Program-made: the position numbers and the translations under genes | NCBI RefSeq assembly: GCF_014982745.1 | Contig: NZ_JADCKA010000010.1 | Span: 1-58,166 of the forward strand | Length of the DNA stretch: 58,166 nucleotides | Source: Gallibacter intestinalis | GTDB taxonomy: Bacteria > Bacillota > Clostridia > Peptostreptococcales > Anaerovoracaceae | Reading direction: 5' to 3' | Notes under the pieces: model-generated | Databases searched by the model: none | Seen by the model: the letters and a program-made list of their open reading frames with translations, nothing else | What the model was told of the DNA's origin: nothing | Shown: positions 49,589-58,159 of the stretch, in pieces | Numbering within the stretch: position 1 is the stretch's first letter | Layout of the letters: every line of letters starts with the position of its first letter

Positions 49589-50872
49589 ATGAAGGATTAC
49601 AGATTCGAAACCGAATGCATTCATGCAGGATATAAAGCGGAAAGCGGACAGCCTCAGGTGCTGCCTATCGTGCAGAATACAACTTACAGATATTACAACG
49701 GCGAAGATGTGGCTAAGCTCTTTGACCTGGAAAGCGCAGATTTCATGTATTCCAGACTGGGAAGCCCTACTGTAAGCGCCCTTGAGGAAAAGATGGCAAA
49801 GCTGGAAGGCGGTACTGCAGGTATAGCAACTTCCGCAGGCCAGGCGGCGAATCTGATAACAATGCTTAATATATGCCAGTGCGGAGATCATATCGTAAGT
49901 TCATCAGCAATTTACGGCGGAACTCACAATCTGTTTAATGTTACTCTCAAAAAGATGGGTATCGAAACAACATTTGTGGATCAGGACGCACCTATTGAAG
50001 AGATAAGAAAGGCATTTAAGCCTAATACAAAGGCTCTCTTTGCAGAGTCTTTAGGAAATCCTGCACTGTGCGTGCTTGATTTTGAAAAGTTTTCAACCCT
50101 TGCAAAGGAAGCGGGAGTACCTCTGGTAGTTGATAATACTTTGGCTTCTCCATACCTTTGCAGACCGCTGGAGCACGGTGCTGACATCGTAACACACAGT
50201 ACAACTAAGTGGGCGGACGGTCATGCAACTTCCGTAGGCGGAATGGTTGTGGAAGGCGGCAACTTTGACTGGAATAAATACGCTGATAAATTCCCGGGAA
50301 TGGTAGAACCGGACGAAAGCTATCACGGACTTAAATTCTATGAAAAATTCGGAAACACAGCTTTCTGCACAAAGCTGAGAGCGCAGATGCTCCGTGACTT
50401 AGGCTGCACAATGAGCCCGATGAACGCATGGCTCACTTTCCAGGGCCTTGATACACTTCCGCTGAGAATGGAAAGACACAGTGAAAATGCATACAAGCTG
50501 GCAAAATTCCTGGAAAACCATCCTAAAGTTGACTGGGTGATCTATCCGGGTCTTGAAGGAAACAAGCATTATGAACTGGCTAAAAAGTACCTTCCAAAGG
50601 GTGCCAGCGGTGTACTTTCCTTTGGCGTTAAGGGCGGCAGAAAAGCCGGCGAGGAATTTTTGGAAAACCTTGAGCTTGCCAGCATCGTAGTTCATGTGGG
50701 AGACATCAGGACAAGCGTTCTGCATCCTGCCAGCACAACTCACAGACAGCTCAGCGAAGAAGACCAGATTAAAGGAGGCATAAGACCTGAGCTTATAAGA
50801 GTTTCCGTGGGATGCGAAAGCTACGAAGATATTGAAGCTGACTTTGCACAGGCTTTGGAAAAAGTAAAATAG
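49589..50872 (+). CDS. metY: O-acetylhomoserine sulfhydrylase
   Basis: The 427-residue PLP enzyme makes homocysteine from O-acetylhomoserine and sulfide. PLP lysine Lys207 lies in THSTTKWADGHAT, and the substrate region includes YSRLGSPTVSALEEKMAKLEGG and SVLHPASTTHRQL. The ATG at 49589 follows ATGGAGG; upstream in-frame codons from 49535 are not typical. A length near 427 and the extra loop after PYLCRPLEHGADIV favour MetY over MetB/MetC. metA lies 54 bp downstream, so acetylation and direct sulfhydrylation are coupled. Confidence 0.94.
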   Translation: MKDYRFETECIHAGYKAESGQPQVLPIVQNTTYRYYNGEDVAKLFDLESADFMYSRLGSPTVSALEEKMAKLEGGTAGIATSAGQAANLITMLNICQCGDHIVSSSAIYGGTHNLFNVTLKKMGIETTFVDQDAPIEEIRKAFKPNTKALFAESLGNPALCVLDFEKFSTLAKEAGVPLVVDNTLASPYLCRPLEHGADIVTHSTTKWADGHATSVGGMVVEGGNFDWNKYADKFPGMVEPDESYHGLKFYEKFGNTAFCTKLRAQMLRDLGCTMSPMNAWLTFQGLDTLPLRMERHSENAYKLAKFLENHPKVDWVIYPGLEGNKHYELAKKYLPKGASGVLSFGVKGGRKAGEEFLENLELASIVVHVGDIRTSVLHPASTTHRQLSEEDQIKGGIRPELIRVSVGCESYEDIEADFAQALEKVK

Positions 50873-50926
50873 GATATACACAGAATATTTGAGTTAGATA
50901 AATTTGAGTAAAAGAAGGAGCAAAAA

Positions 50927-51841
50927 ATGCCGGTAATAATACCTAACGGACTGCCTGCGGCCGAAAAACTGCAGGAGGAAAACATATTCACTATGAAAGA
51001 AGGCAGGGCGGTAACTCAGGATATTCGTCCTCTGGAAATCGCCATAGTGAATCTGATGCCGACAAAAATAGCCACAGAAACCCAGCTTGCAAGGGCGTTG
51101 TCAAATACGCCTTTGCAGGTTAACCTGACTTTGGTGCGCATGGAAAGCCACGAATCTCAGCATGTGTCTGAAGATCACATGGAGTCATTTTATACGACCC
51201 TTGAGGAGATAAAAAAGAAGAGATTTGACGGCATGATAATTACCGGAGCGCCAGTGGAGTTTTTTGAGTTTGAGGAAGTGGACTATTGGGATGAATTTAA
51301 GGAGCTGATGGAATACAGCAAAGAAAATGTATATAGCCGTATGTTCATCTGCTGGGGCGCTCAGGCGGGACTTTATTACAACCATGGGCTGCAGAAGAAG
51401 ATTCTCGACCACAAGGTTTTTGGAGTATTTCCAATGAATGTTACAAGACCTCACAATCCGCTTATGAGAGGCTTTGACGAAGTGTTTTACGCACCACACA
51501 GCAGAAATACAGAGGTTCCGAAGGAGGAAATCTTAAAGTGCCCTGAACTGCGTATTTTAGCAGAATCCGATGAAGTTGGACCTCATATCATTTCCACGGA
51601 AAACGGCAGGGAAATCTATGTTATGGGTCATCACGAATACGACAGAGATACCTTGGCTCAGGAGTATTTTCGTGATGTAAACAAGGGCATCGATATTGCA
51701 ATTCCAAAAAATTACTTCCCGGATGATAATCCGGAAAAAGAGCCCGTTATAACATGGAGAGGCTGCGGCAGCCTGCTCTTTGCCAACTGGCTTAACTATT
51801 ACGTATATCAGAATACACCATATGATATTACGAAATTTTAA
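50927..51841 (+). CDS. metA: Homoserine O-acetyltransferase (MetA type)
   Basis: The 304-residue enzyme acylates homoserine. The catalytic triad is Cys142 (FICWGAQ), His235 and Glu237 (GHHEY). Residue 111 is Glu (TGAPVEFFEF), the residue that makes MetA use acetyl-CoA rather than succinyl-CoA, which fits the upstream O-acetylhomoserine sulfhydrylase. Length and N-terminus MPVIIPNGLPA are standard. GAAGGAG precedes the start. The ctpA gene begins 15 bp downstream and may be read through. Confidence 0.96.
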   Translation: MPVIIPNGLPAAEKLQEENIFTMKEGRAVTQDIRPLEIAIVNLMPTKIATETQLARALSNTPLQVNLTLVRMESHESQHVSEDHMESFYTTLEEIKKKRFDGMIITGAPVEFFEFEEVDYWDEFKELMEYSKENVYSRMFICWGAQAGLYYNHGLQKKILDHKVFGVFPMNVTRPHNPLMRGFDEVFYAPHSRNTEVPKEEILKCPELRILAESDEVGPHIISTENGREIYVMGHHEYDRDTLAQEYFRDVNKGIDIAIPKNYFPDDNPEKEPVITWRGCGSLLFANWLNYYVYQNTPYDITKF

Positions 51842-51856
51842 TTAAAGGATAGGATT

Positions 51857-53026
51857 ATGGAAGAGAAAAAGCCACGCAATAAAAACTTCTGGAAAGGGTT
51901 TGTTCTAGGCATTGTAGCAACTGCTCTTGTGGCAGGAGGTATACATTTCTGGCCTTCTGGAATGGATGAGGACAGTAAGATGAATGCTCTGGAAAACCTG
52001 GTGGAAAGTCAGTTCCTCTATGCCGACGATGTGGACGAGGATAATCTCTTGGAAGGAACATACAAAGGATATATCTCAGGACTGGGAGATAAATATTCCG
52101 TTTATTATACTCCGGAGGAATTTGCCGCATTTCAGGACAGCACAATCAGCGGTGAGTTTTACGGTATCGGTGTGGTGTTCACACAGGATATGAATACGGG
52201 GCAGATAAGTGTAAATAATGTATATGAGGATTCTCCGGCGGAAAAGGCAGGTATATCCCAGGGAGATATACTGGTTAAAGTCAACGGCGAAGAAGTCAGT
52301 GGTAAAGATCTCAATGCCGTAACATCCAATATAAAAGGCGAGGAAGGTACAGAAGTTAAGCTCACTTTCACTAAAGGAGAAAACGGAGAGGAATACACTA
52401 AATCCGTAAAAAGAGAAAAGATAACAGTTCAGACTGTTACAGGTAAGATGATGAGCGACGGTATCGCATATATTAAAATAAGCGAATTTACCAATGAAAC
52501 TTACAATCAGTTTGAAGAGGTGTTTAAAAAACTTGAAAAGCAGGGCATGGAAGGCCTTGTAATAGACCTTAGAGACAATACTGGCGGAGTAGTGACAACT
52601 ACCTGTGAGATATTGGATCAGCTGCTTCCAGAAGGTAAGATTGTTTACACCAAGGATAAAAATGGCAATGTCAAAGAGGAAGACTCCGATGCCGAGCATT
52701 ATTTCGACAAGCCGCTAGCATTGCTAGTCAATGGATATACCGCCAGCGCGTCGGAAATCTTTACCGCAGCCATCCAGGATTATGATTTGGGCAGCATAGT
52801 GGGCACAAAGACTTTTGGCAAAGGTATTGTTCAGCAGCTCTTCCCACTGTCTGATGGAAGCGGAGTGAAGCTGACGGTTTCTGAATATTTTTCGCCGAAG
52901 GATCGAGAAATTCATGAGAAGGGTATTGAGCCTGATGTAACTGTAGAAGATACAAGGACGAGTGCAGAGGATACAAATGATGCGCAGCTGCAGCAGGCGA
53001 TAAAGGAAGTTCAAAAAGATATGTAA
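51857..53026 (+). CDS. C-terminal processing peptidase (S41, CtpA-like)
   Basis: The 389-residue membrane-anchored serine protease has an N-terminal membrane helix (about 13-31) after a basic start, a PDZ domain (about 97-180, with GIGVVF and DSPAEKAGISQGDIL), and the tail-specific protease core. The Ser-Lys dyad is Ser297 (YTASASE) and Lys322 (FGKGIVQ), with Gln326. The usual C-terminal peptidoglycan-binding module is absent; the tail is short and charged. It lies 15 bp after metA but has no functional link to it that I can see. A bidirectional terminator follows. Confidence 0.93.
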   Translation: MEEKKPRNKNFWKGFVLGIVATALVAGGIHFWPSGMDEDSKMNALENLVESQFLYADDVDEDNLLEGTYKGYISGLGDKYSVYYTPEEFAAFQDSTISGEFYGIGVVFTQDMNTGQISVNNVYEDSPAEKAGISQGDILVKVNGEEVSGKDLNAVTSNIKGEEGTEVKLTFTKGENGEEYTKSVKREKITVQTVTGKMMSDGIAYIKISEFTNETYNQFEEVFKKLEKQGMEGLVIDLRDNTGGVVTTTCEILDQLLPEGKIVYTKDKNGNVKEEDSDAEHYFDKPLALLVNGYTASASEIFTAAIQDYDLGSIVGTKTFGKGIVQQLFPLSDGSGVKLTVSEYFSPKDREIHEKGIEPDVTVEDTRTSAEDTNDAQLQQAIKEVQKDM

Positions 53027-53058
53027 AAAAAGAGGGAGTTGATAAAGGCTCCCTTTTA
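53027..53058. terminator. Bidirectional terminator between ctpA and the PPC-domain gene
   Basis: AAAAGAGGGAG and CTCCCTTTTA (53029-53057) form a stem around TTGATAAAGG. It is shared by the two convergent genes. Confidence 0.7.
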
Positions 53059-53475
53059 AAATTTGAATACATTTAGTCCCGTTTCATCATCATACTGCCT
53101 TTCAACGGTAGTATCTATAATATTTATAAACAGTTCGCAGGTACCGCCAATTATGCCTTCATTAAAGTGACCGGCATAGGCGGTGCCTTTTTCGTCTGCG
53201 GCATTTATGTGAAGATGTAAATAGAATTCTCCGTCCTTTTGAGATATATTGCCTAATAACGATGTGATTTCAAAATCACCGTCGTAGACATGCTTAATAT
53301 ACTGCTTTTCAGAAACCTGATAACAACCAATTTCAAGATGACTGGCAGCACCGATACCGGACACCTGCGCAGTTTTAATGTTTTCTGCCGTAGCTATTTT
53401 CTGTATCTTTTCGGCTATGCTTTCATCTCTGTCGATGCGGGCAATGATAGTGTTATCTATTCTTTTATATTCCAT
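53056..53475 (-). CDS. PPC/DUF296-domain protein
   Basis: The 139-residue protein is a single PPC (DUF296) domain: SGIGAASHLEIGCY, the metal-site-like HLHINAAD, and GHFNEGIIGGTCELFI. The bacterial members form trimers; in plants the domain accompanies AT-hooks. Here there is no DNA-binding extension. Function unknown. It is a single-gene unit, and GGAGGTATAAAAA precedes the start. It lies convergent with ctpA. Confidence 0.85.
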   Translation of the reverse strand: MEYKRIDNTIIARIDRDESIAEKIQKIATAENIKTAQVSGIGAASHLEIGCYQVSEKQYIKHVYDGDFEITSLLGNISQKDGEFYLHLHINAADEKGTAYAGHFNEGIIGGTCELFINIIDTTVERQYDDETGLNVFKF

Positions 53476-53568
53476 TTTTTATACCTCCATATGCTATCTG
53501 CTTAAAGTATATAACGGTATAAGGGAAAAGTAAATTTAATGAATGGGATAAAAGTCCGGTTACCTACA

Positions 53569-53598
53569 TTGACGGAATACAGGGGCTGTTGATATAAT
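53569..53598 (+). promoter_or_regulatory. Promoter of thrC
   Basis: TTGACG (53569-53574) and TATAAT (53593-53598) are 18 bp apart. Confidence 0.65.
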
Positions 53599-53644
53599 AA
53601 AAATATTCTGAAAGATACAGCAAATGTTAATATGGAGAAGCAAA

Positions 53645-55117
53645 ATGAAGTATAAGAGCACAAGAGGAAGCATATATACAAAGACAGCGCCTGAGGCAAT
53701 AATAGCAGGACTGGCCGAAGACAAGGGCCTTTATGTTCCTGATAGCTTTCCGCAGCTGCCTTTTAAGATAGAGGACATGCAGGGAAAGACATATAAAGAG
53801 ATTGCCTTTCGGGTTATGAAAGCCTTTTTCCCTGATTATACCGATACGGAAATGAAACATTGCGTTGACGGAGCCTATGACGGAAAGTTCGAGGCAGAGG
53901 ATGTTGTGCCTCTAGTTGATGCAGCGGACACACATTTCCTAGAACTTTATCACGGCAGAACGGCAGCATTTAAGGATATGGCCCTTTCAATCCTGCCATA
54001 TCTGCTTACGACTGCGATTAAAAAGGAAAAGGAAGACCATAAAATTTGCATTCTTACAGCCACTTCCGGCGATACAGGCAAGGCTGCACTGGAGGGCTTT
54101 GCAGATGTGGAAGGAACTGAAATAATAGTCTTTTATCCTAACGAAGGTGTTTCGGAGGTTCAGGAAAGACAGATGGTCAGCCAGGAAGGCGCCAACACCC
54201 ATGTATTTGCCATTAATGGCAACTTCGATAACGCCCAGAGCGGAGTTAAGGCTATATTTAACGACGATAAAATCGCAGAGGAGCTGGCAGCAAAGGGGGT
54301 TAAGCTTTCTAGCGCTAATTCCATAAATATCGGAAGACTTGTGCCGCAGGTTGCCTACTATGTATATGCATATATAAAGTTGGTGGAAAGAGGAGCCATT
54401 AAAAACGGCGAGCCGATGAATGTAGTGGTGCCTACAGGAAACTTCGGCAATATTCTGGCGGCGTATTACGCGTATAAAATGGGAATACCTGTAAACAGAT
54501 TTATATGCGCTTCAAATGAAAACAAAGTGCTGACAGACTTTATCAACACAGGAGTTTACGATATAAGAAGGGAATTCCATCTGACAAATTCTCCTTCCAT
54601 GGACATACTTATTTCCAGCAATCTGGAAAGGCTGCTCTACCATCTGAGTGGCGATGACGGAGAGCAGATAAAGGCTCTTATGGAAGACCTTGACGGCAAG
54701 AAGGTCTATGAGGTTAGCGATAAGATTAAGGAAGGTCTCAAGGTGTTCTACGGCGGATTTGCCACAGTGGAGGAAACAAACGAAACCATCGGAAAGGTAT
54801 ATAAGGAAGCCGGCTATCTGATGGATACCCATACGGCAGTAGCATATAAGGTTTATGAGGATTACAAAAATGCCACCGGAGACAAAATTCCTGCAGTAAT
54901 CGCTTCCACAGCAAGCCCATATAAGTTTGCTGATAGCGTGGCGAAGGCTATAGGCCTAGCAGAGTGCAAGGACGGCTTTGAATATGTAAGGGAAGTAAAC
55001 GAGGCGACAGGAGTACCTGTACCTTCAGGACTTAAGGATCTTGATAAAAAGCCTGTGCTCCATACGGGAGTTCTTGACATAGATCAGATGGCTCAGGCCG
55101 TAAAGGATTGTCTGTAG
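53645..55117 (+). CDS. thrC: Threonine synthase
   Basis: The 490-residue PLP enzyme turns O-phosphohomoserine into threonine. It belongs to the long (fungal-type, class II) ThrC group: MKYKSTRGS at the start, ELYHGRTAAFKDMA with the PLP lysine, ILTATSGDTGKAALEGF, and a long C-terminal domain. The ATG at 53645 was chosen over 53624 because GGAGAAG precedes it and the family N-terminus begins there. Together with metY-metA nearby it draws on homoserine, but the genes are not one operon. Confidence 0.95.
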   Translation: MKYKSTRGSIYTKTAPEAIIAGLAEDKGLYVPDSFPQLPFKIEDMQGKTYKEIAFRVMKAFFPDYTDTEMKHCVDGAYDGKFEAEDVVPLVDAADTHFLELYHGRTAAFKDMALSILPYLLTTAIKKEKEDHKICILTATSGDTGKAALEGFADVEGTEIIVFYPNEGVSEVQERQMVSQEGANTHVFAINGNFDNAQSGVKAIFNDDKIAEELAAKGVKLSSANSINIGRLVPQVAYYVYAYIKLVERGAIKNGEPMNVVVPTGNFGNILAAYYAYKMGIPVNRFICASNENKVLTDFINTGVYDIRREFHLTNSPSMDILISSNLERLLYHLSGDDGEQIKALMEDLDGKKVYEVSDKIKEGLKVFYGGFATVEETNETIGKVYKEAGYLMDTHTAVAYKVYEDYKNATGDKIPAVIASTASPYKFADSVAKAIGLAECKDGFEYVREVNEATGVPVPSGLKDLDKKPVLHTGVLDIDQMAQAVKDCL

Positions 55118-55170
55118 GCTCATAGGCAAGATAATCGAGATAATATTAAAGCCTTTTAGAAGCATATAAT

Positions 55171-55208
55171 CGGGCAGATACGAAAACGTTTTTGCCCGGT
55201 TTTTATTT
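55171..55208 (+). terminator. Terminator of thrC
   Basis: CGGGCA (55171-55176) and TGCCCG (55193-55198) with an inner AACGTTT pairing, followed by GTTTTTATTTT. Confidence 0.85.
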
Positions 55209-55279
55209 TGCTGTGGGCGAGGTTTGACAGGGGATTGTGTCAGGCATAGAATTAAATAAAGACATCGTTTGGGGAGGCG

Positions 55280-56665
55280 ATGAAATTGAAAACCAGAGAG
55301 GAATACCTGTTTGAAGAAGCTCCGGTCAGCCGTGCAGTACTGTCTCTTGTTGTTCCGACGGTTATAAGCCAGCTGATTACGGTAATATACAATATGGCAG
55401 ACACCTTTTTTATCGGTCAGATAGGAGACCCAAATCAGGTGGCGGCTGTTTCTTTGTGTATGCCGATGTTCATATTCCTGACAGGCATGGCAAACCTCTT
55501 TGGTATAGGTGGTTCCAGCCTTATGGCAAGAAGTCTGGGCGTAGGAAATGTAGAAAAAGCTAGGAAAACAGCAGCATTCAGCATCTGGACAGCTGCAGCT
55601 ACAGCCTTTGTATATGGCATAATATTGGCTTTATCCGAGTCAGTGCTGCTTCCTGTTGCAGGGGCGGATGCTCAGACCTATGAGTTTTGCCGAAAGTATC
55701 TGTTTTGGACAATCGTTGTGGGAGCTGTCCCGACGGTTTTAAATCAGACGCTGGCGCATCTGGTGAGGGCAGAGGGCCATTCGGCTCAAGCTAGCTTCGG
55801 TGTCGCTTTAGGTGGAGTTTTAAATATAATTTTGGACCCGATATTTATCTTTCCTCTTGGAATGGAGATTGCCGGAGCAGCGGTAGCTACAATGCTTTCC
55901 AATGTTATCGCTACCATGTATTTTATAGTATTTATCTGCTTTAAAGGTAAAGGAACAGATATATCCTTTAATCCTAAAAATTATTCCTTAGCAAGGGGTA
56001 TACCAAAGGAAGTGCTTTTGGTGGGTTTACCAAGCTGTCTGATGAACCTCATGGGAGTTCTTTCAAATGTTGTTATAAACAAGCTGATGGCAGAATACGC
56101 AAATACCGCACTGGCAGGCATAGGCGTTGCAAAGAAGATAGATATGATGACCTTTGCCATTTCCACGGGCATGTCCCAGGGCGTGCTGCCGCTGATAGCC
56201 TATAACTATTCTGCGGGAAATTATAAGCGCATGAAGGCTGCCTTTAAGGTGGACTTCGTGCTGAGTTTTGTTGTGGCAATAATTACATCAGTGCTGCTGT
56301 TTACCTGCGCAGGCCCGATTGTTCAGGCATTTATAAACGATCCGCAGACCGTGGAATACGGAAGGCTGTTTCAGAGGATAATATGCATTACAGGCCCGTG
56401 TATCGCAGTAACAATGCTGTCGATTACGATGTTTCAGGCGGTTGGTAAAAAGCTTGAGCCTGGCATATTGTCGCTGCTGAGAAAAGGCGGACTGGATATT
56501 CCGTTTATGTTCCTGCTTAATCATCTGGCAGGAGTGAAGGGTATAGTGTGGGCAACTCCTATTGCAGACCTAGGCGCCATGATAGTAGCTTTGAGTCTGA
56601 TAATCCCTTTCCTGGGAAGACTGAAAACCAAAGAAGAAACAATCGAAAATTTAAGTGAGAAATGA
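55280..56665 (+). CDS. MATE-family efflux transporter
   Basis: The 461-residue membrane protein has twelve helices in two halves, each with a MATE repeat. The N-terminal segment [34 protein letters not shown] is the family hallmark, and [13 protein letters not shown] is also typical. It probably exports organic cations or drugs with Na+ or H+. The start follows GGGGAGGCG. The downstream acetyltransferase gene starts 1 bp after its stop. Confidence 0.94.
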   Translation: MKLKTREEYLFEEAPVSRAVLSLVVPTVISQLITVIYNMADTFFIGQIGDPNQVAAVSLCMPMFIFLTGMANLFGIGGSSLMARSLGVGNVEKARKTAAFSIWTAAATAFVYGIILALSESVLLPVAGADAQTYEFCRKYLFWTIVVGAVPTVLNQTLAHLVRAEGHSAQASFGVALGGVLNIILDPIFIFPLGMEIAGAAVATMLSNVIATMYFIVFICFKGKGTDISFNPKNYSLARGIPKEVLLVGLPSCLMNLMGVLSNVVINKLMAEYANTALAGIGVAKKIDMMTFAISTGMSQGVLPLIAYNYSAGNYKRMKAAFKVDFVLSFVVAIITSVLLFTCAGPIVQAFINDPQTVEYGRLFQRIICITGPCIAVTMLSITMFQAVGKKLEPGILSLLRKGGLDIPFMFLLNHLAGVKGIVWATPIADLGAMIVALSLIIPFLGRLKTKEETIENLSEK

Positions 56666-56666
56666 T

Positions 56667-57251
56667 ATGGAATATAAAAAGCAAAGACAATTAGAAACAA
56701 AACGACTTATACTGAGACCTTGGAATGAAGAGGATGCTCCAACGCTGTACAAGTACGCTAAAAGTCCGGATGTGGGGCCAATAGCCGATTGGCCTCCCCA
56801 TACCAGCGTAGAAAACAGTAGAGAAATAATAAAGGATGTGCTTTCCGCGCCGGAAACCTACGCCGTAGTGCTTAAAGAAACGGGCGAACCTGTGGGAAGC
56901 ATCGGTCTTATGATAGGCTCACGCAGCAATTTTCGTATTCCAGAAACTGAAGCGGAAATCGGCTACTGGATAGGTGTGCCTTATTGGGGACATGGCCTTA
57001 TACCTGAAGCGGTCGAGGAAATGCTTCGCTATGGCTTTGAAAATCTTGGCCTTAAAAAGATATGGTGCGGCTCTTTTACCGGAAATGCAAAGTCAGCCAG
57101 AGTCCAAGAAAAATGCGGCTTTAAATACAGGACTACTGTGGAAGGTGCATATTCGGAGCTCATAGGCCAGAAAAGAGATATACGAGTTAGCGTTATGACC
57201 AGATGGAGATGGAAGCGCCTTACTGCAAAAAAACAGAGGGCAAATACATAA
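56667..57251 (+). CDS. GNAT acetyltransferase (RimJ/RimL-like)
   Basis: The 194-residue N-acetyltransferase begins [26 protein letters not shown] and has the acetyl-CoA site [24 protein letters not shown], with [16 protein letters not shown] following: a full GNAT fold. The ATG at 56667 lies a base after the MATE stop; a GTG at 56655 within the MATE gene is also open. Substrates in this group include ribosomal proteins and various small molecules. It is probably co-transcribed with the MATE pump, so a resistance role is conceivable but unproven. A tRNA follows. Confidence 0.88.
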   Translation: MEYKKQRQLETKRLILRPWNEEDAPTLYKYAKSPDVGPIADWPPHTSVENSREIIKDVLSAPETYAVVLKETGEPVGSIGLMIGSRSNFRIPETEAEIGYWIGVPYWGHGLIPEAVEEMLRYGFENLGLKKIWCGSFTGNAKSARVQEKCGFKYRTTVEGAYSELIGQKRDIRVSVMTRWRWKRLTAKKQRANT

Positions 57252-57258
57252 TTTCCCC

Positions 57259-57287
57259 TTGAGAAGTGACGATTTTTATGGTATATT
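57259..57287 (+). promoter_or_regulatory. Promoter of tRNA-Ser
   Basis: TTGAGA (57259-57264) and TATATT (57282-57287) with a 17-bp spacer, ending about 45 bp before the tRNA. Confidence 0.65.
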
Positions 57288-57332
57288 ATCATTTGTTCAG
57301 CAAAAGTGAATATGCTAAACAGATAGCGATAC

Positions 57333-57420
57333 GGAGGATTGACCGAGTGGCTAAGGAGCTCCCCTGGAAAGGGAGTAAGGTGTAACAGCCCCGTGGGTTC
57401 GAGTCCCATGTCCTCCGCCA
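57333..57420 (+). tRNA. tRNA-Ser (anticodon GGA)
   Basis: The 88-base tRNA has acceptor stem GGAGGAT/GTCCTCC, discriminator G and encoded CCA. The anticodon stem CTCCC/GGGAG (57359-57363 / 57371-57375) has loop CTGGAAA, so the anticodon is GGA (57366-57368), reading UCC/UCU. The long variable arm and the T-arm GTGGGTTCGAGTCCCAT confirm the serine type II form. A perfect short terminator follows. The tRNA's last 12 bases are repeated 200 bp downstream. Confidence 0.97.
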
Positions 57421-57500
57421 TAGTAAAAAAGACAGGTGATAAGCCTGTCTTTTTTAGTATAACAATGGGATGGGGCGAGAACCCACGGAGTGGGAGAGAA
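57409..57500 (+). repeat. Tandem repeat unit, first copy: tRNA-Ser 3' end, terminator and flank
   Basis: The block runs from TGTCCTCCGCCA (end of the tRNA) through the terminator to ACCCACGGAGTGGGAGAGAAA. It is nearly identical to 57609-57698. Differences are concentrated in the terminator loop. Confidence 0.85.
57425..57455 (+). terminator. Terminator of tRNA-Ser
   Basis: GACAGG (57431-57436) and CCTGTC (57444-57449) with flanking AAAAAA and TTTTTT. Confidence 0.93.
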
Positions 57501-57608
57501 AGTCCCATGCGGATTTCGTCAGCGAAAACGACGATAGGAGTTAGAGCTGCAACGAAATGCGACAGCAGGGAGTGCGACAGCACGAGTCGGAGAGAGCTAA
57601 GCGAACGT
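57501..57608 (+). other. Mosaic segment between the two repeat units
   Basis: No gene is seen. It contains TCGTC-AGCGAAAAC-GACGA, GAGCTGCAACGAAATGCGAC and two close GCGACAGCA words (57558-57584), which are palindromic around GGGAGTG. Words are shared with 46640-46860. A translated frame from within the tRNA (57339-57623) covers it but is not a believable protein. Confidence 0.5.
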
Positions 57609-57698
57609 TGTCCTCCGCCATAGTAAAAAAGACAGGCGAGTGCCTGTTTTTTTTAGTATAACAATGGAATGGGAAGAGAACCCACGGAGTGGGTGAGA
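57609..57698 (+). repeat. Tandem repeat unit, second copy
   Basis: TGTCCTCCGCCA at 57609-57620 (a copy of the tRNA 3' end, without the rest of the tRNA), a terminator GACAGGCGAGTGCCTGTTTTTTTT and ACCCACGGAGTGGGTGAGAAA. The period relative to the first copy is 200 bp. Confidence 0.85.
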
Positions 57699-57826
57699 AA
57701 AAACTATTTGTTCACCAACAATTCTGCCAACAAAATTTACATTTACTACTCGGAAAATCTGACTTATAATGAACCCAAAAACGAAGTTAGTGATTTATAT
57801 AATAAAGAAAAGGATGTGAATAGGAA

Positions 57827-58159
57827 ATGAATGAAAAGAAAGAACTTGTAATTTTTGAAACTGAAGACAATACAATTAAACTAGAGGTCCCTGTTGAAAA
57901 AGAAACGGTGTGGCTTTCGCAGTCTCAAATGACAGAATTGTTTGGTGTAGATAGGACAGTAATTACAAGACATGTTAACAATGTTTTTAAAGAAGGTGAA
58001 CTCATTAAAGAAAGCAATGTGCAAAAAATGCACATTGCACAGACCGTAGACAAAGACCCAGTCTCAATTTCGAGATTGGGCTTTTTCTTTTTCCCACATA
58101 AAACTTTAGAGGTGGCTTTAGTTCATAATTGGTATCGGTTTAGTTACAATATTTCTTAA
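57827..58159 (+). pseudogene. RhuM/virulence-protein-like fragment, C-terminally truncated
   Basis: The first 70 or so residues (VWLSQSQMTELFGVDRTVITRHVNNVFKEGEL, then KESNVQKMHIAQT) match the N-terminal DNA-binding-like domain of RhuM proteins. These proteins usually continue with SLDVIISVGYRV and a Fic/Doc-like or other C-terminal domain. Here the similarity stops near 58045 and the frame instead runs into a terminator hairpin, giving a meaningless tail to 58159. A 10-bp inverted repeat (GCAATGTGCA/TGCACATTGC, 58014-58038) lies in the conserved part. RhuM genes are typical cargo of mobile islands; this one lies next to a tRNA with a duplicated 3' end. Confidence 0.72.
58057..58092 (+). terminator. 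Terminator inside the RhuM remnant
   Basis: CCCAGTCTC and GAGATTGGG form a 9-bp stem (one G-U), followed by CTTTTTCTTTTT. It probably belongs to the sequence that replaced the 3' part of the RhuM gene. Confidence 0.85.

Noticed and set aside
57339-57623. 94-codon open frame starting in tRNA-Ser
   Set aside because: It is read from inside the tRNA through the terminator and repeat; spurious translations of this type are common after tRNA genes.
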